Shown here piece after piece: positions 16,569 to 24,667 of a stretch of 33,824 bases of DNA; the stretch's first letter is position 1, and the number at the start of each line of letters is the position of its first letter. The notes below the pieces were generated by a model, which made no database searches, was not told where the DNA came from, and saw only the letters and a list, made by a program, of their open reading frames with translations. The stretch lies in the NCBI GenBank assembly GCA_023701125.1, contig JAMPXO010000050.1, positions 1 to 33,824 on the forward strand, in the 5' to 3' direction. The translations under genes and the position numbers were made by a program. The stretch is from Vicinamibacteria bacterium. Lineage in GTDB: Bacteria > Acidobacteriota > Vicinamibacteria > Fen-336.

Positions 16569-16981
16569 CTCCGCCCTCGCGGCGCCACACTCTCCACGGC
16601 CTGGCGCAGGGCCCCGGGCGTCGACGGCCACGACAGGAACGCGGTCGCTCCGCTCTCGAACGCCTGCTTGAGATCCGGATCGGTCGGGGCGCGGCCGACG
16701 ACCACGACAGCCGTGCCCGGCGAGTGCTCGCGCACGCGCCGGAGCAGCAGCAGATCGCTGGCCGAGAAGGCGTGGGCCCCGACGATCACGGCGCACAGCC
16801 GCTCGTCGCCCAGCAGTGGAAGCACACCGTCGAGGCGGGCCACGTGCTGCGTGCGGTAGCCCTCGCGCTCCAGCTCGCCCTGCAAGTCGGGCGGCCCGGC
16901 CGGTGCACGGCCGACGAGCACGATCTGGTCGGGCAGGGAGAACGAAGGGGCCGCGCGCGCGGTGCCCTGAGGCGGCTTCAC
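16565..16981 (-). CDS. Degenerate receiver-domain (pseudo-receiver) protein
   Basis: A 138-residue protein with the alternating hydrophobic strand/helix pattern of a CheY-like receiver: IVLVGRAP (beta-1), CAVIVGAHAF (beta-3), GTAVVVVGRAPTD (beta-4), SGATAFLSWPSTPGALRQAV (beta-5/alpha-5). The acidic pocket of beta-1 (normally DD), the phospho-acceptor aspartate at the end of beta-3, and the lysine before proline in beta-5 (Trp118 here) are all absent, so it should not be phosphorylated in the usual way. The start is GTG 16981, the most upstream option; a GTG at 16921 is possible and would fit better if transcription starts near 16984. It is first in the Ehr operon. Confidence 0.72.
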   Translation of the reverse strand: MKPPQGTARAAPSFSLPDQIVLVGRAPAGPPDLQGELEREGYRTQHVARLDGVLPLLGDERLCAVIVGAHAFSASDLLLLRRVREHSPGTAVVVVGRAPTDPDLKQAFESGATAFLSWPSTPGALRQAVESVAPRGRR

Positions 16982-16992
16982 GGTGGTGCGCC

Positions 16993-17012
16993 TGTGCGAA
17001 GCTCGTGCCGAA
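16993..17012 (-). promoter_or_regulatory. Sigma-54 type -24/-12 promoter candidate
   Basis: Read on the minus strand this is TTCGGCACGAGCTTCGCACA. It has GG and GC dinucleotides exactly ten bases apart and matches the consensus TGGCACG-N4-TTGCW at 10 of 12 fixed positions. Predicted transcription start is about 16984, only a few bases before the annotated GTG at 16981, so either the message is nearly leaderless or the gene starts further in. The gene just upstream encodes a sigma-54 activator, which supports the call. Confidence 0.45.
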
Positions 17013-17067
17013 CCCGGAGAAGGTCCGCAAGGGACTCATCTACGGACAGTTGCGGGTGATCGCGCGA

Positions 17068-17085
17068 GAAGTCCGGGGGGACTTC
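17068..17085. other. Perfect hairpin, 7-bp stem and 4-base loop
   Basis: GAAGTCC, loop gggg, GGACTTC. It lies between the candidate activator sites and the candidate sigma-54 promoter. There is no T-run on either side, so it is not a convincing intrinsic terminator, though it could help end the upstream regulator transcript. Role unknown. Confidence 0.5.
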
Positions 17086-17096
17086 GGAGCCGGAAC

Positions 17097-17111
17097 GTGC
17101 CGAACCGGCAC
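17097..17111. promoter_or_regulatory. Candidate activator-binding site 1 (GTGCC-GAACC-GGCAC)
   Basis: Perfect inverted repeat; the outer bases extend it to CGTGCCG-aac-CGGCACG (17096-17112), a 7-bp arm with a 3-base spacer. Its centre (17104) is about 100 bases upstream of the sigma-54-like promoter, a usual distance for enhancer sites of NtrC-type activators. Binding protein inferred from the adjacent gene. Confidence 0.45.
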
Positions 17112-17137
17112 GCACGAGCCCGGCGCGGCCCCACTGA

Positions 17138-17152
17138 CTGCCGTTCTGGCAC
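17138..17152. promoter_or_regulatory. Candidate activator-binding site 2 (GTGCC-AGAAC-GGCAG)
   Basis: Read on the minus strand this repeats the GTGCC-N5-GGCA pattern of site 1 with one outer mismatch. Centres of the two sites are 41 bases apart, close to four helical turns, so both would face the same side of the DNA, as expected for cooperative enhancer-binding proteins. Confidence 0.4.
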
Positions 17153-17194
17153 GGTCTCACCACGGACAGCCCGCGAAGCGTGCCGAATCCGCGC

Positions 17195-18549
<1,355 letters not shown>

Positions 18550-18553
<4 letters not shown>

Positions 18554-19266
18554 GGCCGCGCGCCCTCACCTGGCGGGGGGAAGCACAGCGAGACCGTGGT
18601 CCCGGCCCCGGCCGCGCTCGCCACCTCGATCCGGCCGCCGTGGCGACGCACGACCTGCTCGACCAGCGGCAGGCCGAGCCCCGTACCGTCGGCACGGGTG
18701 GTGAAGAACGGGGTCAGCGCCCGGGCCTGCGTTTCGGCGCTCATGCCCTCGCCGTCGTCCACGACCGAGGCGCGCAGGCCACCGTCGACCTCCTCCGTCC
18801 GCAACACCACGCGGCCGCCGGCGGGCGTGGCCTGCAGCGCGTTCAGGACCAGGTTGAGGATCGCCTGCTTGAGCCCGAAGCCGTCGAGCCACGCCCGCTC
18901 CGGGCCGCGCAGGTCCAGCTCCAGCGCGACGCCGTTCTTGGCGCACTCGGGGCCGATGAAGCTGGCCAGTTCGCGGACCAGCGGCGCGACCGGCAGCCAC
19001 TCGGGCTCGCGCCGGGGCGGGCGCGCGAAGCGCAGGAACTCCGAGACGAAGTCGTCGAGCCGCTTCACCTCGCTCGCGATCTTGCCGAGCACCGTGAAGG
19101 CGTTCCCGCGGCCGTCCGGCACCAGCTCCTTCAGCTCCTGCTCGAGGATGCTGAGGTTGATCTGGACCGAGTTGAGCGGGTTGCGGATCTCGTGGGCGAC
19201 GCCGGCCGCGAGCGTCTCGACGAAATCGCGCTGCTCGTCCCCGCCGCCGCCCGGTGGCGACGTCAC
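18550..19266 (-). CDS. Short cytoplasmic histidine kinase without sensor domain
   Basis: A 238-residue NtrB-like kinase core. It has an H-box with phospho-accepting His25 (AGVAHEIRNPLNS), an N-box (LNLVLNALQA), G1 (VDDGEGMS), and F/G2 boxes (PFFTTRADGTGLGLPLVEQ). Only about 15 residues precede the H-box region, so there is no PAS, GAF or membrane sensor. The GTG start at 19266 overlaps the GGDEF/EAL gene stop (GTGA), and its own stop overlaps the response regulator start. It should phosphorylate that regulator; its input must come from another protein, possibly the co-translated membrane GGDEF/EAL protein (inference). Confidence 0.9.
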
Positions 19267-21302
19267 CGCTCCCCCGGCAGCAGCGACAGGCCGCTCGTCA
19301 CCAGCGCCGCGAACTCCTGCGGCGGCACGGCCTTGCTGACCAGGTAGCCCTGCACCGCGTCGCAGCCGTGGGAGCGCAGGTAGCGGAGCTGGGCCTCGTT
19401 CTCGACGCCCTCGGCCACCACCTGCAGCCGCAGCCCGTGGGACATCGCGATCACCGCCGCCGCGATCGCCGCCGCGTCTTCGCCGCGGTCGATCTCGCGC
19501 ACGAACGAGGCGTCGAGCTTGACCGCGTCGACCGGCAGCCGCCGCAGGTAGGACAGCGACGAGTAGCCGGTGCCGAAGTCGTCGATCGAGACCTTGATGC
19601 CGGCCGTGCGCAACGCGCGCAGCGTCTCCGCGGTGCGCTCGAAATCCTGCAGCGCGGTGCCCTCCGTGATCTCGACGCCGAGCCGGTACGGAGGCACCCC
19701 GTACTGTTCGAGCACCTCGCGCACGCGGGCCTCCAGCCCCGAGCGCTGGAGCTGGCGCGGCGACAGGTTCAGCGAGATGACGAGGCCTTCGGCCGCAGGC
19801 CCCAGCCCCGCGATGGCGCGAGCCGCCGCGTCGAGCATCCACGCGTCGAGGGCCAGGATCAGGTCGGATTCCTCGGCCAGCGGGATGAACTCCGAGGGCG
19901 TGTGGAAGCTGCCGTCGGGGGCGGGCCAGCGCACCAGCGCCTCGGCGCCCTGGGCGCGGCCGCTGCGCACGTCGACGATCGGCTGCAGGTACAGCTCGAT
20001 CTTGTCCTCCTCGATCGCGCGGCGCAGGCCCGCTTCCAGCGTCAGCCGCCGCACCTCGCGCGAGTTGACCCGCGACGTGTAGTGGCGGACGACGTCGCCG
20101 CCGACCCGCTGCGCGGCCCACGTCGCGGCCGTCGCGTTGCGCATCAGCACGTCCGCGGTCGCGCCGTCCCCCGGGAACAGGCCGACGCCGACCCGCGCGC
20201 TGAGCGCCACCTCGCCCGACGGCAGCGCGAACGGCCGGCCCAGCGCGTCGACCATCGCCACGCCGAGCCGGGTCGCCGTCTCGCGCTCGCTGACGCCGCG
20301 CAGCAGCACGGCGAACTCGTCGTCGCCGACGCGGGCGACCATGTCGCCCGCCCGCGCCCCGGCCTCCAGCCGCTGCGCCGCCAGCCCCCGCACCTGGTCC
20401 GCCGCGCCGCGGCCGAACGAGCTCTCCACCGAGCGCAGGCGCTCGATGCCCAGGTGCAACAGCGCGAAAGGCTCCGACGGGCCGCGCTCGATCCACTGCC
20501 GCAGCCGCGTCTCGAGCTGACGCCTGTTGGGCAGCCCGGTCGCCTCGTCGTGCAGGGGCGACGCCTCCGCCACTGCGTCCCCGGGCGCCTGCGCCGCCAG
20601 CGGTCCCGCGGCCGCGAGGCCCGCGCCCGCGAGCAGCATCGCCGCCAGGCCGATGCCGACGCCCGCGTCAACGGCCAGCGCGACCCCGCACAGCGCGACC
20701 AGCGGTCCCTCCACCGCCAGCAGGTTCAGGCGCAGCCCGCGCGCCCACGTCGGCTCGTCTCGCAGTCCACCGCGGCGCGCCTGCCACCCGGTCAGCACGG
20801 CCTCGGCCGCCACCGCACTGCCGATCCCGATCACGGCCGGCCCGTACCAGGGTTGCGCGCTCCCCACGGCCGCGCTCAGCGCCAGGCCGACGGCCCAGGC
20901 GACGAGCGCGGCGAGGATCAGGCCGTGGGAGACGATCGCCAGGCCCGCCACGGCCACCAGTTCCACGGCATGGCCCAGCAGGATCGACGCCCCCGCAGGC
21001 GCCAGCCCCACCAGCGTCAGCGCGGCGGCCGCCAGGCCGTCGACACGGCCGGCGCCGCGCAGGGCGACCAGCGCCGCCCCGGCCCCCAGCGCGGCGCCCC
21101 CACCCTGGCTGGCGCCGAGCAGGTTCAGCGCGGCGCCGAGCAGGCCGAGCCCGAGCGCCAGCGAGCGCCCCAGCGTCGACGCCGGGTCAGCGCCCGCGTG
21201 GCGGCCCCTGCCGAAGTCGTGGGCGGCCGTGCTGCTCGCTTCGTCCAGAGCCGTGTCCAAGGCCTTATCATCCCGCCTTTCCACGACTTCAGGGAGCTCC
21301 AT
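19263..21302 (-). CDS. Membrane GGDEF/EAL protein; probable c-di-GMP phosphodiesterase
   Basis: Up to 679 residues. The N-terminal third is a run of about six to eight hydrophobic helices. Then comes a GGDEF-type domain whose signature reads RVGDDEFAVLL (the second glycine replaced by Asp), suggesting poor or no cyclase activity. The EAL domain looks complete: AEALVRW, NLSPRQ, EITEGT, IDDFGTGYSSL, VKLDASF, AEGVE and QGYLVSKAV supply the metal and catalytic residues. So c-di-GMP hydrolysis is expected. The start is uncertain: ATG 21302 overlaps the divergent devB-like ATG and lacks a Shine-Dalgarno; a TTG at 21260 is an alternative. It overlaps the kinase gene downstream by four bases. Confidence 0.87.
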   Translation of the reverse strand: MELPEVVERRDDKALDTALDEASSTAAHDFGRGRHAGADPASTLGRSLALGLGLLGAALNLLGASQGGGAALGAGAALVALRGAGRVDGLAAAALTLVGLAPAGASILLGHAVELVAVAGLAIVSHGLILAALVAWAVGLALSAAVGSAQPWYGPAVIGIGSAVAAEAVLTGWQARRGGLRDEPTWARGLRLNLLAVEGPLVALCGVALAVDAGVGIGLAAMLLAGAGLAAAGPLAAQAPGDAVAEASPLHDEATGLPNRRQLETRLRQWIERGPSEPFALLHLGIERLRSVESSFGRGAADQVRGLAAQRLEAGARAGDMVARVGDDEFAVLLRGVSERETATRLGVAMVDALGRPFALPSGEVALSARVGVGLFPGDGATADVLMRNATAATWAAQRVGGDVVRHYTSRVNSREVRRLTLEAGLRRAIEEDKIELYLQPIVDVRSGRAQGAEALVRWPAPDGSFHTPSEFIPLAEESDLILALDAWMLDAAARAIAGLGPAAEGLVISLNLSPRQLQRSGLEARVREVLEQYGVPPYRLGVEITEGTALQDFERTAETLRALRTAGIKVSIDDFGTGYSSLSYLRRLPVDAVKLDASFVREIDRGEDAAAIAAAVIAMSHGLRLQVVAEGVENEAQLRYLRSHGCDAVQGYLVSKAVPPQEFAALVTSGLSLLPGER

Positions 21303-22152
21303 GAACCGACACTCGTTCGTGCTGTTGTGCTGCTCGCTGGCCGCCTGGCCCGCGCTCGCCGACGTGGCCGCGCGCGGCAGGCTGGAGCCTCGCAACGGCG
21401 CCCGTCGCGTCGCCGGGCCCGCGGAGATGGTGGCGGTCGTGGCTCGCCTGGACGTGGAGGAGGGCGACAACGTGCGCCGCGGGCAGGTGATTGCGGTGAC
21501 CGACACCTACGACGTGCGCGAAGCCGGCGTGGCCCGGCTGCGGGCGGCGATGACCGCCACCGAGGCCGCGATCGTCCGCTTTCGCGCAGACGCGGAGAAC
21601 GCGCGCCAGGAGGAGGCGCGGGCCACACAGCTCACGCGCGAGGGAGTCGGCCCCGCGTCCGAGGCCGAGCGCTGGCAGAAGCGGCGCGAGGCCGAGGACG
21701 CCGCGCTGGTCCAGGCCGAGGCCGACCTCGGCACCGCCCGCGCCGCGCTGCGGCTGGCGGAGACCGAGCGCGACCGCTCGCTGGTCCGCTCCCCGATCGA
21801 CGGAAAGGTGCTCCAGGTCCACGCGCGGCAGGGCGAGCGGGTGACGGAGCTGGGCATCGCCGAGATCGGCGAGACGGGGGCGATGTACGCGGTCGCCGAG
21901 GTCTACGAGACCGACGTCGCGAAGGTCAAGGTCGGCCAGCGCGCCGAGGTCAAGAGCCCGGCGCTGGCCCGGCCGCTGGGCGGCGTCGTCGAGCGCGTGG
22001 GGCTCAAGGTCGGGCGCCTGCACGCGGTCGGCGCCGACCCCGCCGCCCGCAACGACGCGCGCGCGGTCGAGGTCAAGATCCGCCTCGACGAGCCCGCGGC
22101 CGCCGCCGCCTTCACCGACCTCGAGGTCGAGATCCTGATCCGCGCCCGATGA
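21301..22152 (+). CDS. devB: HlyD/DevB-like periplasmic adaptor (membrane fusion protein) of ABC exporter
   Basis: A 283-residue adaptor. The N-terminus is a signal or anchor peptide (MNRHSFVLLCCSLAAWPALA), then a lipoyl-like half motif with EEGDNVRRGQVIA, a single alpha-helical hairpin of about 100 residues, the returning lipoyl half SLVRSPIDGKVLQVHARQGE, and a beta-barrel segment. DevB and MacA proteins are usually longer; this one has a shorter barrel and end. It would link the inner-membrane transporter to an outer-membrane channel. GGGAG five bases before the ATG supports the start. The stop overlaps the permease start (ATGA). Confidence 0.85.
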   Translation: MNRHSFVLLCCSLAAWPALADVAARGRLEPRNGARRVAGPAEMVAVVARLDVEEGDNVRRGQVIAVTDTYDVREAGVARLRAAMTATEAAIVRFRADAENARQEEARATQLTREGVGPASEAERWQKRREAEDAALVQAEADLGTARAALRLAETERDRSLVRSPIDGKVLQVHARQGERVTELGIAEIGETGAMYAVAEVYETDVAKVKVGQRAEVKSPALARPLGGVVERVGLKVGRLHAVGADPAARNDARAVEVKIRLDEPAAAAAFTDLEVEILIRAR

Positions 22153-23300
22153 GGGGCCCGTTCCGGCTGGCCTGGCGCCAGCTCACGCGCGAGAAGGTGC
22201 GCTTCGGCGTCGCGCTCTGCGGCGTCGCCTTCGCCGTGGTGCTGATGCTGATGCAGCTCGGCTTCCGCAGCGCGATGCTGCGCAGCTCATCCCGCTTCCA
22301 CGAGCGGCTTCAGGCCGACCTGGTGCTGATCTCGCCGCAGTCCCCGTACCTGATCCGGATGGCCAGCTTCCCGCGGCGCCGGCTGGACCAGGCCCTGGGC
22401 ACGCCAGGTGTCACTGCGGTCGCGCCCGTGTACGCGACGCTCGCGATCTGGAAGAACCCGCGCGACGGCGCCACCCGCACGGTGTTCCTGGCCGGCATCG
22501 ACCCCGACCGCAAGACGCTGGGCATGCCGGAGGTGGAGGCCCAGCTCGACATCCTGCGGCGACCCGAGCGCGCGCTGTTCGACCGCGCGGCGCGCAAGGA
22601 GTACGGCCCGGTGGCCGACTGGCTGCGCGAGGCGCCCGAGGCCGAGGTGGAGGTCAACGGCCGCCGGCTGTGGATCGGCGGCCAGTTCGTGATGGGCACT
22701 TCCTTCGGCATCGACGGCACGCTGATCACCAGCGACCGCAACTTCCTCGCGCTGACCGGCCACGAGCCGTCGCAGATCGAGATCGGGCTGATCCGGCTGG
22801 CGCCGGGAGCGGACGCCGCCGCCGTGCAGGCCGAGCTGCAGCGCGCGCTCGAGCACGACGTGCTGGTGCTGACCCGCGACGGTTATGCCGACCGCGAGCG
22901 CAACTACTGGAACTCGGTGACGCCGATCGGCTACATCCTCGGCCTCGGCGCGCTGATCGGTTTCGGCGTCGGCGCGGTGATCGTGTCGCAGATCCTGTTC
23001 GCCGACGTCTCCGACCACCTCGCGGAGTACGCCACGATGAAGGCGATGGGCTTCCGCAACCGCTACCTCGCGGGCGTGGTGCTGTCCGAGTCGCTGGTGC
23101 TGGCCGGGCTCGGCTACCTGCCCGGCCTCGCCATGGCCGCCTACCTGTACGGCGCGGCCGAGCGGGCGACGCGCCTGCCGATGGAGCTCACCGGCCCGAC
23201 GGCCGGGCTGGTCTTCGCCCTGACGCTCGGCATGTGCTGCCTGTCGGGGATGCTCGCGCTGCGCAAGCTCTCGGGCGCCGACCCCGCGGAGATTTTCTGA
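22149..23300 (+). CDS. devC: DevC-like ABC exporter permease
   Basis: A 383-residue permease of the MacB/FtsX-type fold and the usual DevC length. One N-terminal helix (about 20-42) is followed by a large periplasmic domain and three C-terminal helices. The stretch YWNSVTPIGYILGLGALIGF, then VSDHLAEYATMKAMGFRNRY, closely resembles cyanobacterial DevC, which exports glycolipids in heterocysts. Here the substrate is unknown; a lipid or glycolipid is a reasonable guess. The gene overlaps both neighbours in the exporter operon (ATGA with devB, TGATG with devA). Confidence 0.92.
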   Translation: MRGPFRLAWRQLTREKVRFGVALCGVAFAVVLMLMQLGFRSAMLRSSSRFHERLQADLVLISPQSPYLIRMASFPRRRLDQALGTPGVTAVAPVYATLAIWKNPRDGATRTVFLAGIDPDRKTLGMPEVEAQLDILRRPERALFDRAARKEYGPVADWLREAPEAEVEVNGRRLWIGGQFVMGTSFGIDGTLITSDRNFLALTGHEPSQIEIGLIRLAPGADAAAVQAELQRALEHDVLVLTRDGYADRERNYWNSVTPIGYILGLGALIGFGVGAVIVSQILFADVSDHLAEYATMKAMGFRNRYLAGVVLSESLVLAGLGYLPGLAMAAYLYGAAERATRLPMELTGPTAGLVFALTLGMCCLSGMLALRKLSGADPAEIF

Positions 23301-24667
23301 TGGCGGCGCCGCTGATCCCGGCCAAGGGCACGACCGCGGTGCCGCTGATCACCGCCCGCGCGGTCAGCCACTTCTACGGCCACGGCGCGCTGCGCAAGCA
23401 GATCCTCCACGACATCGACCTGGCGATCGAGCCGGGCGAGATCGTGATCATGACCGGGCCCTCCGGCTCCGGGAAGACCACGCTGCTGACGCTGATCGGC
23501 GCGCTGCGCTCGGCGCAGCAGGGCAGCCTGCAGGTGCTCGGCCACGAACTGCGCGACGCGGGCGAGGAGCAGTTGATCGCGGTGCGCCGCTCGATCGGCT
23601 ACATCTTCCAGTCCCACAACCTGATGCGCTCGCTGAACGCGCAGGAGAACGTCGAGCTGGGACTGGAGATCCAGCCGCTCTCGCCCGCGGAGCGCCGCGA
23701 GCGCGCCCGCGCGGCGCTGGAGTCGGTCGGCCTCGGCGACCGCCGCCATCACTTCCCCGACCAGATGTCCGGCGGGCAGAAGCAGCGGGTGGCGATCGCG
23801 CGCGCGCTGGCGCCGCGGCCGAAGCTGATCCTGGCCGACGAGCCGACCGCCTCGCTCGACAAGCAGTCGGGCCGCGACGTGGTCGACCTGATGAACGACC
23901 TCGCCCGTCGCCAGCGCTGCTCGGTGCTGCTGGTCACCCACGACAACCGCATCCTCGACATCGCCGACCGCATCGTCCACCTCGAGGACGGCCGGCTGCA
24001 GTCGTTCGCCGCGGCGGTCTCGACGGACGCCCAGCGCATGCTCGACGCGCTGGTCCACACGACCCGCGAGAACGACATCGCGGAGCGCGTCCAGGGCCTC
24101 GCGGACGAGGCCTTCGCCACCTTCCTGGCCCAGGTCACGCAGGAGTTCGAGCAGTTGCTGCGGGTGATGCAGCTCTCGGGCTCGGACGCGTTCGAGTCGA
24201 TGCTCGAGCAGGTGCTCGAGGCCTTCACGCTGCGCATCGGCCGGATGCTGAAGGCCGACCGGGCGACGCTGTTCGTCGTCGACCGCGAGCACGGCTTCCT
24301 GTGGTCCAAGGTCGCGGACCAGGCCGGGTTGATCAAGCTGGCCATCGGCCAGGGCATCGCCGGCCGGGTGGCCGCGACCGGCGAGGTGATGAACGTCGCC
24401 GATGCCTACCAGGAACCGCTGTTCAACCGCCGCATCGACGACGAGAGCGGGTATCGCACCCGGACGATGCTGTGCATGCCCGTCAAGGACGCGGCCGGCA
24501 CCACCTTCGCGGTGATGCAACTGCTCAACAAGGCCGACGGCGCGCTGTTCGACACGAACGACGAGAAACACTTCGCCCACGTCGCCGGCCGCATGGGCGT
24601 GATCCTGCAGGCGTGGGCGCAGATGGCGCGACGCGCCGTCGTCGAACCGCCGGAGGAGGCGGCCTGA
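23300..24667 (+). CDS. devA: DevA-like ABC exporter ATPase with C-terminal GAF domain
   Basis: A 455-residue fusion. Residues 15-240 are a DevA/MacB-type ATPase: Walker A GPSGSGKT (53-60), signature MSGGQKQR (156-163), Walker B ILADE (177-181), H-loop His214. Ordinary DevA ends near residue 235-240. Here a helical linker (240-300) leads into a GAF domain (about 300-445) with GIAGRVAATGEVMNVADAY and LLNKADGALFDTNDE, the latter resembling the NKFDE motif of cyclic-nucleotide-binding GAF domains in phosphodiesterases and cyanobacterial cyclases. Export may thus be gated by a small ligand (inference). It starts inside the devC stop (TGATG). Confidence 0.9.
   Translation: MAAPLIPAKGTTAVPLITARAVSHFYGHGALRKQILHDIDLAIEPGEIVIMTGPSGSGKTTLLTLIGALRSAQQGSLQVLGHELRDAGEEQLIAVRRSIGYIFQSHNLMRSLNAQENVELGLEIQPLSPAERRERARAALESVGLGDRRHHFPDQMSGGQKQRVAIARALAPRPKLILADEPTASLDKQSGRDVVDLMNDLARRQRCSVLLVTHDNRILDIADRIVHLEDGRLQSFAAAVSTDAQRMLDALVHTTRENDIAERVQGLADEAFATFLAQVTQEFEQLLRVMQLSGSDAFESMLEQVLEAFTLRIGRMLKADRATLFVVDREHGFLWSKVADQAGLIKLAIGQGIAGRVAATGEVMNVADAYQEPLFNRRIDDESGYRTRTMLCMPVKDAAGTTFAVMQLLNKADGALFDTNDEKHFAHVAGRMGVILQAWAQMARRAVVEPPEEAA
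24652..24659 (+). promoter_or_regulatory. Strong ribosome-binding site for prmC, pointing to a CTG start
   Basis: GGAGGAGG ends four bases before CTG at 24664. The CTG overlaps the devA stop as CTGA, the same 4-base coupling pattern seen as ATGA and GTGA elsewhere in the window. No in-frame ATG, GTG or TTG exists near the expected PrmC N-terminus other than a GTG at 24613 deep inside devA. Confidence 0.55.

Larger units (their letters stand above)
16982..17194. promoter_or_regulatory. Regulatory intergenic region upstream of Ehr operon
   Basis: A 213-base gap between the sigma-54 response regulator stop and the receiver-like gene, much the longest gap within the minus-strand block. It holds a GG-N10-GC promoter-like element close to the downstream gene, two related inverted repeats about 100 and 140 bases upstream of that element, a perfect 7-base-pair hairpin, and three copies of CGTGCCGAA (17004-17012, 17096-17104, 17179-17187). 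Individual elements are listed separately. I see no credible coding sequence in it. Confidence 0.6.

Noticed and set aside
17068-17085. Hairpin as an intrinsic terminator.
   Set aside because: No T-run follows on either strand.
16978-17163. A 61-codon minus-strand frame in the regulatory gap.
   Set aside because: No recognisable motif, no Shine-Dalgarno, and it covers the inverted repeats and promoter-like element.
19254-21300. A long plus-strand open frame running antisense to the GGDEF/EAL gene and reading on toward devC.
   Set aside because: Composition is Arg/Gln/His/Gly-rich without any domain, typical of antisense frames in very GC-rich genes; the minus-strand GGDEF/EAL and plus-strand devB/devC frames carry clear motifs.
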